A stretch of 64,000 bases of DNA from Isoetes taiwanensis (GCA_021234155.1 JAJEKV010000267.1:126001-190000), one strand, 5' to 3'; shown: positions 1-12,032, counted from the stretch's first letter. Translations and numbers: made by a program. The notes: generated by a model not told the origin, from the sequence alone.

Positions 1-390
1 TTGCATAACTTTCGCCTGATGCTTACAAAGATTACCCTTGGCTCCCCAAGGGCAATCACAACATGCCCAATTCTTGTGTGCTCCAAAGAACAAAATACGG
101 GCTCTGGGTCCAAGAGTGCTTCGGGTTTGCACTTTAGCCTCATCCTCCTCGGTTGGTAAATGTGACTTGTTCGTTTTAATATTCCGAGCGCCTCTAATTA
201 AGACTCTACTATTTGTTCCTGTGAGGTGTTTACTACAAATCCATGTTCCTTCATAGACCTAGAACATAGCTATATATCAATCATTTGTAAGGTAAATATG
301 CAAGGTAAATTAGACTAGGTAGTGGTATGTAAATGTTACCTCATGTAAGCCATGTGTGTCTCCACATTGTTAGTGAGAATGTAGAGCAAC
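1..390. repeat. Direct repeat, copy A of a tandem duplication
   Basis: The first 390 bases reappear at 831-1220 at a constant offset of 830 bases, ending at the shared string TAGTGAGAATGTAGAGCAAC. The two copies differ by small substitutions and 1-3 base indels. The copy lies over the SWIM-protein remnant described below and probably begins left of the window. Confidence 0.9.
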
Positions 391-442
391 CGGTCCAATT
401 CTCCCGCCCAAGTGCAAGGTAAGCTCGTGTAGACTTGATATA

Positions 443-1084
443 TTAGTGCTCGTGCCAGCCTATGTCATCCATCTTCTCAAGTATAAAGTCGAGCTGCCTC
501 ATGAGAGAATCAATTGCAACTAAAATGTTAGGATCTTTTTGAGCCCTAGACATCACTCTAGCAATTACCGCCTCCAAGGAGGCCTGAGTCTTCTTCAAGT
601 CCACTTGATTGCTTGTTTGCAAGGGAGACTCTTCCTCTAGGCGTACTACCTCAAGCAACTCGGATCTATGGTCTCCACAACTCTCTTGCACGGCTTCATA
701 TGGCTTCAGGTGGTCCATGCCCCCACCTATTGTCCCATATTGGGAACCCAAGACCTGTAAGAGATCTTGATCCCTGTAATTGCCAAGCATTTGCATAACT
801 TTTCACTCGATGCTTACAATTGCCAAGCATTTGCATAACTTTCACCGATGTTTATAAAGATTACCCTTGGCTCCCCAAGGGCAATCACAACATGCCCAAT
901 TCTTGTGTGCTCCAGCAACAAAATACTGCTCTGGTCCCAAGAGTGCTTCGGTTTGCACTTTAGCCTCATCCTCCTCGAAGTTGGTAAATGTGACTTGTTC
1001 GTCGGCAATATTCCGAGAGCCTCTAATTGCGCACTCTACTATTTGTTCCTGTGAGGTGTTTACTACAAATCCATGTTCCTTCAT
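443..1084 (-). pseudogene. SWIM zinc-finger protein remnant (MULE-associated type)
   Basis: Read on the minus strand, 842-1084 encodes a segment ending in the SWIM-type zinc-finger pattern CDCPWGAKGNLYKHR, where the usual third Cys before KH is Tyr. After a frameshift the reading continues through 443-796 with KVMQMLGNY-like sequence, a GSQYGTIGGGMDHL segment and an acidic, helical C-terminus ending at a stop. SWIM fingers of the form CxCP...GNxCKH are typical of plant MULE transposases and related transposon-derived proteins; this is established family knowledge. The frame is broken exactly where a 40-base stretch (around 779-818 and 818-858) is duplicated. The catalytic transposase domain is not visible, so the assignment to MULE is an inference from the finger alone. 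Confidence 0.55.
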
Positions 1085-1220
1085 AGACCTAGAACATAGC
1101 TATATATCAATCATTTGTAAGGTAAATATGCAAGGTAAATTAGACTAGGTAGTGGTATGTAAATGTTACCTCATGTAAGCCATGTGTGTCTCCACATTGT
1201 TAGTGAGAATGTAGAGCAAC
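831..1220. repeat. Direct repeat, copy B of the tandem duplication
   Basis: Second copy of bases 1-390. Just before it, a 40-base segment containing TGCCAAGCATTTGCATAACT is itself duplicated at 781 and 821, which breaks the SWIM-protein frame. Confidence 0.9.
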
Positions 1221-1818
1221 CAATCAACCCTCCCCGCCGAGAAGTGCACGTTTACATATGCCTAGGTGCAACTTAAGGGCAGCATGCCATGCCTCTATGG
1301 CAAGATTGGTCTCTTTGATTGGAGTGCATATACATTCTTAAGGAGTTTCATTAAAGTTGGAAATTTCGCGGATTCCATTTTTTAAAATGAAATTGTTCGT
1401 TGTTTTTCACACATTCAAGAATCAAATCTGCGCTATTTACTTAAAATGCACAAGGATTAGCCTGAAAACCGCTCTATTTGACACGAAATGGGCGGAAATC
1501 GATGGGCGAAACAACCTGGTTGCGCCATTTGAATAAAAATTGTGGAAAAAAAGCAATAAAGTCGCTGCATTTGAAGTGAATCATAAGGACAATACACGGA
1601 AAAAAGCAAACAAATAGCGCGGGCCGCCCAGTCTGTTGCAATATATTCATATTGCAAATGGCGCCAAGGCGCCATTTGTTTTACAAGTAAGATATACAAA
1701 AGGGGCAAATACATTAGGATCGTATGTGTCATCAGGATTCAAAAGATTCATCAGTACAGTAATCATTAATACCACAGAGGTAAATCTTATATACAAGTAT
1801 GATATGCAAATCAGTTTT
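1221..1818. other. No recognisable gene
   Basis: AT-rich sequence with only short unsupported reading frames on both strands. I see no domain, splice structure or repeat here. Confidence 0.6.
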
Positions 1819-3182
1819 TCAATATTGCTCACCAAAAACATTATCATCTGCTTTATCAATATCATCCGGGTTAATCTTACTTCGGTCAATCTGCGTTTCT
1901 GTGTCTTGCACCACTTTTTCCCCGGATCCCGTGGCCTCTCCCGCACTGACCTGCGGACCCCTCTCCTCCACCACCATGTGATGTCTCTCCTCCACTACCA
2001 TGTGATGTCTCTCCCGGAGTAGGCCCGGGCCAAGTCAAAACTCGACGAGTCCATGGTCAGCCGGATCAAGCTAAGGGATTAATGACGCTTGTCAATTCTT
2101 CCAAGAATCCCTAGCATACATTGGATCTTTTTTTTCCATCATGCTCATAGGCCACACTACTCCTTTTTAACCGCAATGATGCCCTAGTAAAAGCCCCATC
2201 GAAAAAAGTCCGTAACAAAGTTACCCGGAGGGCGAGCTTATCGACAAGGTATCTTTGTTGTAGCAGACCAACCTCGCTTGTGAACCACGATTCCCCTTCC
2301 ATACCTTGCCAATTGTATTTGAACCTGCCCCCTCAGGGAGCTTGTTAGCCGATTCTCCTCGGCTCGCACCAACCGCATCTTTATGGGTCTTAGGAACTTC
2401 GTGTGCTTTCCCGGATGTTCACCATAAAACCCGAGATCCGTGTGTTCATCAGCCGGTTTGGGCTGAGATCCCGGTGGCTAGAACCACAACTGTTGGCTCT
2501 TTTATGCCACCATCAGGTGCCCACCCACTTTCCTCTTCATACATGCCTAAGTAAACTCTAGATCCGGATTCTAGTCTCTCAAGGGCAAAGGTCAAGAGAC
2601 TCGATGTTCCGCCTAGCAAAACATATTATCCAAGATGTCTCAACATCCGCCATCTTAGAAGCAAGCATCAAAGAATTTGGCGAGTGGTGGGATCCCAAAT
2701 CGGAGTAATTTGCCTCGTGATCCAAACAGATCATGCCGGGCAGCAACACGACGATCCTGAACAATCCCACCACTAGAAAACGACTCCACATGAAATCTTT
2801 TTGAACTCGTCCCGGCCTCGGGCTTTAGAATCTTACGGATGGATCTCGCTTTAATGAGAAGGGCACATTACCATGGGCCTCTTCAAGATTCGCCCGAGAC
2901 CCACTTATTATGTACCACACCCCTACGATAGGAGGGTTGAGTCTGGGAACTGGCTCGGACACCTTTCTCAAGTCCTCGAACATTCTCGCACTTGATTCCA
3001 AGTTCATCATGGATGTAGTTGAGAATCTCCTTCTTCATGTAGGCAAGAATCCTCAAGTTCTCAGGTTCTCGCCTTGAGAAAATTATCACCCTTATAATCC
3101 GATGTGACCTTAACATAAATGTCCCCTCGATGGCTTCCCGGAGGACAGCTTCGCAATCTTCATAATCCAGCCTCTCATGCAT
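1819..3182 (-). pseudogene. Unrecognised minus-strand coding remnants
   Basis: Several minus-strand frames join only across frameshifts. 2883-3182 gives 99 residues with an acidic/basic helical region (VLREAIEGTFMLRSHRIIRV), continued in another frame to 2825. A further piece at 1819-2001 ends in an acidic tail (INPDDIDKADDNVFGEQY) before a stop. Amino-acid composition looks protein-like rather than random, but I do not recognise any family. Transposon debris is the likeliest explanation given the neighbours. Between 1963 and 2013 a 24-25 base unit (CATGTGATGTCTCTCC core) occurs twice in tandem. Confidence 0.3.
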
Positions 3183-3477
3183 CCGAGGTAGTTCTCGCTA
3201 AAATAGTCCTTATCCTTTTGCCCAATTGATCGCTATTTGTTGGCCCCGTTATCTTTCAGCTCCCCTTTTTTCCATTTATTCCACATTTGGCTTAAAGAGA
3301 GCGTAAATGTCGCCCCGCATAAAAACGAACCTGTTGACATCCTTGGTATGCTTTCCCCGAGAATCTTGTCAACCATTTCAAGGTAATGCCGAAAGGCAAA
3401 GGCAAATATGTTAGAGCTTGAATGCAGTAAAGATTAAATGGCGTGGCAAGCCATTTGCTTCATACAATGGTACATAC

Positions 3478-3697
3478 CTTGTATTCGTCGCTTCTTGATT
3501 GGCCTTTTTCCGCCGGTGCCTGGTTTGCCGCGACTCCTCGGTATTGCCACACGCAGTGGTGTATCCGACCGCGTAGGGTTCCTTAAACACCGTGTCATTG
3601 ACATCCACACCGAAATGAAGAAGGTCTCATTTTCAATTGTTCGTATCCTTTTGATGTTTTCTAAGGAAAGCAATTCGTTGGTTTTTACATTAGCCAA
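3478..3697 (-). CDS. Possible exon, unrecognised basic protein
   Basis: A minus-strand open frame runs from 3697 and ends in a basic stretch (RGKPGTGGKRPIKKRRIQ) directly at an AAG|GTATGT splice-donor-like site at 3478/3477. No acceptor or further exon could be matched to it. The product is unknown. The basic tail could be a nuclear localisation signal, but that is inference. Confidence 0.25.
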
Positions 3698-3789
3698 AAG
3701 TTCTTTAGATCATAGAAAAATATAGCGATTTGTCAATCTCCATTAATTTAATAAAAGCTTGGAAGTTTGAAACTTAAAGGCGTCAAATG

Positions 3790-3871
3790 GTTAAATGGTT
3801 TGCTTGCTAGACAAAATGGATATAATTTTGGTTAAATGGTTTGCTTGCTAGACAAAATGGATATAATTTTG
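3790..3871. repeat. 41-base tandem duplication
   Basis: Two identical 41-base units beginning GTTAAATGGTTTGCTTGC, at 3790-3830 and 3831-3871. They lie in AT-rich, gene-free DNA. Confidence 0.95.
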
Positions 3872-4239
3872 TTTTTGCCAAGCTTATCATAAAATCACTT
3901 TGTTGATATTCCAACTCGGCAACCCTTTTCGAAGATACTCCGTTGTTTAATATGTCCAAATTGATTATGGATGCAACTTAAATCATCCCTTTTCTTGCTT
4001 CATTGCAATGCATTAAAGCAACACAATCCTGAAGCATTGAAACATGTGCACAAAAATGTTGCAAAATGAGTCTCCTATTGTCCAAATGATACATATGCGA
4101 CTGTTAGCAAATATTCGGGATGAGAGTATCTTACTTTCCGAGCATTTGGATTTTGAAGCATGCTTTTACTTCATTGGAGCTATGAGTGATCAACGTATTG
4201 GTATAACATTTAGCAAGTTGTGACAAATGATCTACCGAA
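3872..4239. other. No recognisable gene
   Basis: AT-rich sequence with no supported coding or repeat signal. Confidence 0.6.
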
Positions 4240-4522
4240 CTAAACATCTATGTATAGAAGATGACAATTCATGCTGAGGATGGCTAAGTTGTTCAAAAAA
4301 AAGGTTGAGATGCCAGTTGCCGATGCAATGCTAAACTCTGATCCAGATGTAGGGCCTGATGGAAGCGACCTCTGGACATCATGTACTTCTCCAAGAACAG
4401 GTGTAGATAAAGAAAGAATTGGATCTGCAAAACAATTGATGTTGCAATTTGACAACTCTACCTGTTGGGCTTCTTGTCCTGCAAGTTTCACTTCCTGCAG
4501 CAACTTCCATAAATTACAAAGG
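4240..4522 (-). CDS. Possible exon, unrecognised Ser/Pro-rich protein
   Basis: On the minus strand an open frame starts just inside a pyrimidine-rich, AG-ending stretch near 4522. It encodes a helix-like lead (LWKLLQEVKLAGQEAQQVEL) followed by a Ser/Pro/Gly-rich segment (VQRSLPSGPTSGSEFSIA) and stops near 4240. Composition resembles the C-terminal exon of a plant regulatory protein, but I recognise no domain. The overlapping plus-strand frame at 4271-4531 is taken as a shadow. Confidence 0.3.
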
Positions 4523-4915
4523 AATGCTTAGCATCTGTTGTAGAAAATGAAATGTAGATGTTGGATTAGAACTTACCATTAACGATTAAATAATGTCATA
4601 GCATCCAGTAGATTCAAAGGCTAACATATTCAGTAGTTACCAGACATTATTAAGTATGCTAGATTCAAAGGCTAATGGTTGCCTCACCTTATGATTATTG
4701 CATATTCATCCCAAAAATAGATGTTTTGACACTTCCTGGGCCACAATTTTATGCTGGCAGAAAAACCTCAAAAAAAAGGAGCCCTTATGAAAATGCAATT
4801 GAAGCTCTAGTGCATAGAAAGAAAACTAAAAAAGAAAATATTTATTAATGCAAGCTCTTAAAAGCATCACTAAAAATCACTTATAATATGGCCTTAATAG
4901 GGTTATATTTATTTC
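4523..4915. other. No recognisable gene
   Basis: AT-rich, intron- or spacer-like sequence. Nothing beyond short A/T runs. Confidence 0.5.
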
Positions 4916-6010
4916 AAAGCTCAAACATAATGGAAGCATTAAATACTGGTCTATCCACACTATTTTTGGCCTCAAAAGAAAGGTCCACTCATGCAATTTC
5001 AGGCCCGAAAAGAAAGCTCCAGATCACACAGAAATTGAAGAAGGGCATGTTCCATACAGCTAATATAACTACAAAAGGACATACTTTCAAATGCACACCG
5101 AAGTGCGTAGGTTTCTAGATCCAAAGGATACAAAAAAAAAAAAGAGATTCCCAAGCACTCAGATTTTGGCTCCCTAAGTGGCCTGCAACATTTTGTTGTT
5201 GTTCTCATCAGCTCCTCATGTTGTCAAGAAGATGGCATCTTGACGAAGCTGGAGTACCTCCAGCCATAACTTAATAGTAAATACTATAATGAGTAAACAA
5301 AGAGATTTCGAAACTATATAGACGGACCAGAAGTAGTTCACAACATGTCTCTAAAACTCTGGCACTCCTTTGAAAATGGAGAGCAAGTACATGCACATGA
5401 AAAGGCTATTAACATAATTCCATGCTCCTTATTCACAAAAACATCCGTAAGCCCTCCCAAATATAATGGAAGCATTAAAGACTGGTCTATGCACTATTTG
5501 TGGCCCCAAAATGAAGATCCACTCAAGCGGAAATTGAAGAAGTATATGTGGCATATAAATCAAATATAACTATAGAATAACATATTCTCAGATGACCATT
5601 CCAAGCTGCAGCTTCTAGATCCGTGGGACATAAATTCCAAAGAGAAAGAGAGGTTCCCCTGCACTCAGATTTTGTTCCCTAAGTGACCTACAATATAATT
5701 CATTGTTGTTCTCATCATGGATTTTGTTCCTTAAGTACCTACAATATAGTTGTTCTCATCACGTCATCGTGTTCCCAAGAAGATGACATCTTGAAGAAGG
5801 TAGAGTACCTCCAGCCACAGCTTAGTGGTAAACACCTATACTTGGTAAACAAAGAGATTCTACGCAAACTCTATGGAAGGACCAAAAGTAGTTCATCGTG
5901 ATCTCTTTAAAAATTCGGGTAATCCTTTGAAAATGGACAACTACTAACATAGTTCCATGTTCTTGTCCATCAAAACATGCAAAAGCTCCTCCATATGCCT
6001 CATTCTTAAT
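4916..6010. repeat. Diverged tandem repeat, unit about 540 bases
   Basis: Landmarks in 4916-5455 recur in the same order in 5456-6010. Examples are CATAATGGAAGCATTAAATAC / AATATAATGGAAGCATTAAA, GCACTCAGATTTTG, GTACCTCCAGCCA, and CTCCTTTGAAAATGG / ATCCTTTGAAAATGG. A third partial start (AAAAGCTCCTCC) appears near 5980. Within the second copy a short segment ending ACCTACAATAT is itself doubled at 5685-5745. The copies are well diverged, so the duplication is old. Confidence 0.75.
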
Positions 6011-6188
6011 TCCATTCTTGCCAAGGACATTATTGCTCTATGCATTGGGTGCAAAGTGAGAATCCAATCTCAATTGCATAGTAATCAGCAGACATATTGC
6101 AGAAAGAGATCATTAATCAAATGATCAAGCATGTTTAAACAATCATGTTTGAACAAATCCTAAGCAGGATTGAAGCTCAAATATTTAC

Positions 6189-6720
6189 CTGGAGAGCTTG
6201 AATCGTGAAGACTATTTTTCTTATCGAATATATTATATCTGCAAATGTTAATTATTGTATTTGTTATGCCAAACTATTGCAGGGCTAGGCAGCTTATAGA
6301 GATATCAAATTCCTAGATAAGGAGGACCTAACCTTAACTATATTACTGGTGTTTAAATGATAATGCACAATTTTCCTATCTTAGCTTAACAGAACTGGGT
6401 GTGGAAATTTAAACCATAAATTGCTACAGGGGATTCGTTGATACATTGATACTGTATACTTATAAGTACATGCCAGATAAACCTCAAAGGCATAAATATA
6501 ACAAACAGATTGGATACACTCAATATTTACCTCAATTTCGAAAATTTGAAGGTCATTCTAGTCCCTCCTTTACTCTCTGCACAACCTGTGATTCCATGCA
6601 ATAGAAAACAGATCCTTGAAATTAATGGCTCCGTTTAAAGACATGAATACTACAAACTATATACATCTAAACCTGGAGAGCATGGGCGCCATGACAGAAG
6701 ACCCGAAACTCTTCATGCAA
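6189..6720 (-). CDS. Possible exon cluster, minus strand, unrecognised
   Basis: Three short minus-strand blocks each have an AG before and a GT after: 6673-6720 (open, LHEEFRVFCHGAHALQ), 6531-6585 and 6189-6238 (YNIFDKKNSLHDSS in one frame). Two of the donor sites share CTCTCCAG|GT. The frames do not all join without a stop, so this is either a decayed gene or a wrong exon set. Together with the piece at 4240-4522 it could be one minus-strand gene interrupted by the tandem repeat. Confidence 0.25.
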
Positions 6721-7560
6721 CTAAGGAAGCATTCAAATTGTGATTGGTTATAGCCGGTTCAGAAAAGAAACCTAAAACGACATAACAAAAGTGAATATTT
6801 AGCCCCAAGGAAAAAGGAAATAAAAAGCCACCATGAATTCACTTTGCTTAATCATCTGATGCAAAAGCCCTAAAGAAATGGATCCAAAACCTAAGAGAAG
6901 GTATATAGACGCTAAACTTGAATACGTAAGGCCAAAGATCTACCGAGCTTTGGCCAAACGATTCGAACTCCACCGCAGACGATCCATCAACAAAAATTTT
7001 CGCATGCCGATCGACTTACATCGACCAATCCATCCACCCTTTCTTTCTAATTGGGTTCTGATCAACAATATGCATGCCCGCCGCAATCACACCCCCATTT
7101 CGATTGCCAAAAACAATTTTCCAGATTTTTGGGAATCGAGTTTTTTCCGTAAACCCCAAAGTGCAAAATCATAATAAGGGAATTTCTTCGATTTTTGGAA
7201 AGCTGGAAATTTATTCCGCACCTAAACTCTTAAAACCTTAGAAAAAAAAAACAAAAATATTTATTATTTATTCCGGATGCTTGAAAACAAGCTTAATCGG
7301 CAAAAAAAATAGGTAGCCTATATCCCTTTCTTTTCGGCCGAAATTCTTTGGCATGTCAAAATGATCATATGGTTTTACCAGAAAGCAAGATGCATAGGTG
7401 ATAGATCCGCCATGGAATGCATGGCCGATGGGGAAAAGATTAGTAAACATACTTATACCGGCCGAGGAAGTCGGAAGAAAGAGGTAACTACTCGCTAAGA
7501 ATCCGCGAACCCAAAGTAATTACCTAAGTAGCTTAGAATCTTCTTTCTTATGATTTAATC
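6721..7560. other. No recognisable gene; one unsupported 98-codon frame
   Basis: A plus-strand frame at 6878-7174 encodes a His/Arg-rich sequence that matches nothing I know and has no splice or promoter context. The region could equally be the 5' flank of minus-strand exons at 4.2-6.7 kb. 7190-7330 is A/T-rich. Confidence 0.4.
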
Positions 7561-7562
7561 AG

Positions 7563-7869
7563 GAGGATGATCGATAGTAGAGATGGTGGAACTTTTGGGA
7601 ACAAAGAAATGGGTCGTGATCGAAAAAAAAGGCCGGAGAAAGGTAATTTGCAGCATTACACGCTTTTAAATTTGTACTATATGGCCCATCTTTTATATTC
7701 AAGACTCAGAAACTAACAAAGAATCTAGGTAATATGCAGATGGTTTAATCATTTGGATCCCAAGATCAAGAAAGGTGCATGGACATTTAACTAAGAGAAG
7801 AAACTATTTGCTACGATCGATCAAAAGATGGCAATAAATGGACAGCCATAGCTAAACTTATTCCGGAAG
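7563..7869 (+). pseudogene. MYB transcription factor fragment (R2-R3 junction), broken
   Basis: Two exon-like blocks flank a short intron ending at a TATGCAG acceptor near 7739. The first (from about 7563) encodes MVELLGTKKWVVIEKK, matching the IxELVxxxGxxKWSxIAK end of a MYB repeat. The second encodes WFNHLDPKIKKGAWTFN followed by a TAA where the conserved WTxEEE acidic pair should be. After a frameshift it gives DGNKWTAIAKLIPE and a GT donor at 7870. NHLDPxIKK-AWT plus NKWxxIAKxxPGR is the hallmark of three-repeat or R2R3 MYB proteins. The in-frame TAA, the frameshift and two stops before the first block show it is not functional. Confidence 0.75.
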
Positions 7870-7879
7870 GTATATTTTA

Positions 7880-10329
7880 AATCCTTTTAAATCCTTATTC
7901 GATTGATACCACAAGGTTATTTAAATGTACATAAAAACAGTGGCAGATTTTAGAGCAAATATTGTTCAGATTTAACAATGCCATAGATAATGGCCATAGA
8001 TAATGGATTGAGCTTAAACACGGTTTACATGTGTCGAGAGCAAAGATCAAATATCCGTGGATTTGACCCTCGCTTAAACTCTCTCGCTATGGCAGATCCA
8101 ACTCGTTTTGTTGCATCTTCGTTGTAGTGAGAGAGTCTTCAGACAACCGGTTCGGGTTCGGGCCCACAGAGGAGAAACCCAAGCTTGGATACATATGTGG
8201 CTGATATTAACAAAACCGTAGTGTCAATGAGTTTGGACATGCCAGACAAGCTTTTGCACCACAAAGATTTTCCCCGGGTCTCCGCTTCCCGAGGGGAAGC
8301 TCCAAAGATGGGTAGACGCCACCGATGGGAGAGAACAAATGAAGGCTCCAAGACACACGCATTTATTTAGACGAGGGTAAGTGTTCTTAAGCATCGAACT
8401 AGAATGTCCGGATGCCACCCTTCCCCAAGGTCACCCAAGCCGGGAATTTGTTCTGCCTAGTTTGGAAAAATGCAACAACCTTTTAGACATGACTTCCGGG
8501 ATATTTAGACAAGTCAAGATTTAGGTAAAAAGTACAAAATTTTGTTTGAATGACCTCCCTCCCATAATTCTATGGGACTTTATTGGGTTCCTTTCAGATG
8601 CAAAGTGCAATGTTGTAAAGGCAAAGTTAAAGGTAGTTTATGCTTTAAGACGTGAGGCCAATACCAGTTTTGGTGCAAAGACATGTTGAACTTTGCGCAA
8701 ACCAAGTTTTATTTTCCAACACCTTATCTTTTGCAAGCAATTTGAGCCGTGATGATCGGGGAATGACCTTCAATTGCCATGCTGGTTACATCACTTCGTA
8801 ACTTGGCACTCACCGGTGGCAAAAAAAAACGGCATTATAAGTGGTGCATGAATTAGTATTTTTGGCAAATAAGTTGATCGCAAACATTTTCTCCCTTTAA
8901 CACAAATTTGGCCTCGCTACCTCGGCCCAGAGGGAGGCCTTGAATCGAGATCCGCCACAAACCTGCTTTTAACGGTATTTCCAACTGATACGCTTCAAGC
9001 TCATTGCTCCATTGAACCAACGATGTATGATATGCTAGAAAAAAATTACGGTGACAAATGTTATTTTTGGCATAATGCCTTTTTTTTTAATTTTGGGTCT
9101 CAGACTGAGCAATGTGATATGCTACATTTGGATGGGAGCCATGATAAAAATGTTTTGATCGGGACTCATCACTAAGAAAATAGCGCATGTAAATGGACAT
9201 GTTTATGGACATATCAAAACCCAAAAATCATGGAACTTTTTCCATGATTGTTCAGATTCTTGTCCAATAAGAGTTCTCCAAAGATGCCCTCTCACCGCAA
9301 TTTAAGAGAATATGGAACTGGCGGTTAGTACCGGAATTGCACCTACTTTTGTCTCTAAGAACCATTGGGCATTCGAAAAGTTTTAAGTGTAATAGCTTAA
9401 GGGCCTTTAGACATGAATATTGGTTAAAGATGGCTTGGGTTGAACTGAGCTCTGGTCATTGGTGGCCTAAAGCTTCAGATGCTTGGTAGCCTTTGGCTAA
9501 ATATGAGCCACCCATATTGAACAATGGACGTAAAATAACCTTTACAAGAGTTATATATTGATATCATACAAAAGTAGATTGATTATTTTGGTAGAAAATT
9601 ACAAAGATAAAGTGATTTTCATGTACAAAGTGTAAGTTTAAAGATACATATATGCAAAGATACATATCTTGTGCCCTAATCATGCTCTGCCCCACAAATG
9701 TGGTCTCATGTCAAATCTTGGTTCCTTTTCAAAACCCTATTGCTTCAATTGTGATCTCTGCCTAAATTATGCCATTGGTGTTAATGTTGAAGGTCCCATT
9801 TGATCATCACCAGCCAGACTAAGAATGTCAATGGTAAAATCCAATGCATGAAATGTATCGAAAAACAAAAAGTGATGTGCTAAACATCAATGCACTTAGT
9901 TGTCAACAATCATGATGTTGGTCTTGGCATTGCATTTTGCTCATAAAGTTCAAATAACAAGTCGTCAAGGCACTAGGAATGACATCAATGCCATATTTTA
10001 TTGTTTTGGGTGTTAATGTAAATTCTACAACTCGCGATCAGCAGAGGCCAAATTTGATCTACCACGCTTGAAACATTTCCATGCATTGAGCAGAGCAAAT
10101 AATCGTGTTGGACAATATTGCATGACGACCATCTCCATGATGCATATCATAAATTTGTTCTACCATATGGAAAGCTATTGGGTTAATGGGTTCATGTTTT
10201 ATTCATATGCGTTTTGAATAACCATTTTGCATAGATATATTGGCAACTATAGAGGTTAGAATTCCCCATGCTCAAACACGCTCAATTTTTGTATGTTCGA
10301 ACTTAGATTCTTTTGATTTAATGCAAACA
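7880..10329. other. No recognisable gene
   Basis: About 2.4 kb of AT-rich sequence. The open frames near 8139-8418 on both strands overlap each other, lack splice or domain support and are left out. Confidence 0.55.
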
Positions 10330-10500
10330 TCTTCGTGAATGAGTCGTTATGGTCAATATTCTTCTATCGGCACCGAACACAAGGCAACAAAATGCAAGTT
10401 CAAATTCTCGCATGTTCTAGCTTGTATAGACGAAGTTGGGGAAGAGAATGCTGCCGTTGCCTTGGCCGCGATAAGTTTCTTGTAGTATTAATGTTATTGT
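10330..10500 (+). repeat. SINE-like repeat, copy 1
   Basis: Contains a B-box-like GTTCAAATTCTCGCATGTT preceded by an A-box-like segment (GAGTCGTTATGG). It ends in GGCCGCGATAAGTTTCTTGTA. The same ordered elements occur at 49980-50195, and the tail alone at 16375-16440. The tRNA-type internal promoter and shared tail support a tRNA-derived SINE family; the copy is diverged. Confidence 0.55.
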
Positions 10501-10913
10501 AATTATTCTACAACTTTTTTCAATGCTATTTGGTGAGATTTGTTAGCTATTTGGGGGTAAACAACTTAGGATGCCCAAAATGTGTTGGAAGCGTTATTTT
10601 GTTTCTACATGCATTACTTAATTGACTTTGTGCTAGTGTCTATTGACTCAGATTGGCAAAGAATCGAATCTCTAACTATAAACATTTTTCCCAATAGAAT
10701 AGAAGAACCCACTTCAGCCTAAAGTATAATTATTGAAGATGCTATAGTTTGAGGTGGGCAGAGTTGTGGACTAATACACAACCCATGTATCGGGCTTAAT
10801 ATCACTTTATTTTGAAGGAAACCTTGTGGTGCGATTTTTCCATAGCTTTGCTTTCCCGCATGAATAGAAGTATCCAGATCCTGTTATTAGTAGCAAAAGC
10901 CATGTTTTAAAAA

Positions 10914-11093
10914 CTAGCAACGGGTGCCCGGCGTTGCCGGGCATAGATACAATATAAGTTAATGCGAAGCATTTCATTGATGGAATAGGTGATGCCAAAC
11001 ATATGAATTATTGAAATATATATGTTGTTATTAAAATTGAAAGAACTTGAAACTTGTCGTATAAAGATGATATTACCTAGTATTTATTAGAGA
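10914..11093 (-). mobile_element. Short non-autonomous Helitron (minus orientation)
   Basis: Read on the minus strand, a perfect GC-rich hairpin (GCCCGGC, loop AAC, GCCGGGC, 10926-10942) is followed eight bases later by CTAG and then T. That is the canonical Helitron 3' end (hairpin, then CTRR, then host T). About 180 bases upstream on the same strand, the sequence starts TCTCTAATAAATACTAGG, close to typical plant Helitron 5' termini. The interior is AT-rich without coding. The base before the 5' TC is C, not the expected A, so the 5' boundary is less certain than the 3' one. Confidence 0.55.
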
Positions 11094-11670
11094 GTTGGCT
11101 ATGTGTAGTGAACTTTCATCGACAGATAGATAGATCTATAACAAAAGAAATATCCTATATAGATATGACCAAATAATTGTCCTGGCTGCAGGCTTACTTC
11201 AAGCTATATAGAGACAATCATGTTGTATTATTTTCCATTGAACTTTAGATTGAAGAACCACAATGACTTTGTAAATGTTATGACATTTGGGTTCTAGCTT
11301 AGAGCACAATCAATTTGTAAATGTAGTGGGCTTTGGGCTTGGCAGTTGTGTTTAAAGAGATCTACCTTGCATAGAGTGGCCCCTTGGGACATGGGTCAAT
11401 GATAAAATGTAGAGCTATTTATGAAATTATTGGTTTGGAACTATATATTTAGGTAGTTGGGGTTTTGATTTTACACTAGCTTTTTTGCAAGATGTTATAT
11501 AATGGCGTGACAGGCACATGTGGCAATGATATGTACCATTTAAATTAAGATTATCCAATGGTTTTTTCGAGTGTGGAATCTTAAAATGCATGTGGACTTT
11601 ATCTGAATGAGGAATTTGCCTTTAGACGGATAATGTAACTTGCAAATGAGGTCAAAGGGTGATGTCAAAC
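11094..11670. other. No recognisable gene
   Basis: AT-rich sequence with no supported feature. Confidence 0.6.
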
Positions 11671-12030
11671 CTTAGACTGGACATAGCAATATTTGAATCA
11701 GAAGCCTTGCGTAATGGAAGAAGAAAATTTAAAAGAGATGTCCATAAGCAGCTTTAAATTTCTGTAGTTATTTGTCATAATGATATCCTTGAGCATTTTG
11801 AAGATGGAAATATATGGAATGCCATATAATGCGAGCAAACATTTGGGTGGGCTCTCCAATTAATTTATGCAAAGCCAAAGCACAAAACATTGAATTGTAG
11901 ATTGGACATTGCAATATTTGAATTACAAACCTTCTAGAAGCCATGCATATTGGAAGGACAAAATTCAAAAGAGATGTTCACAAGTTGCTTTAAATTCATG
12001 CAGTCACTTGTCATATTGATATCATGTTGA
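11671..12030. repeat. Diverged direct repeat, offset about 225 bases
   Basis: Segment 11671-11800 (GACTGGACATAGCAATATTTG ... TTGTCATAATGATATC) recurs at 11893-12030 (GATTGGACATTGCAATATTTG ... TTGTCATATTGATATC) with many substitutions. Confidence 0.7.
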
Positions 12031-12032
12031 GA

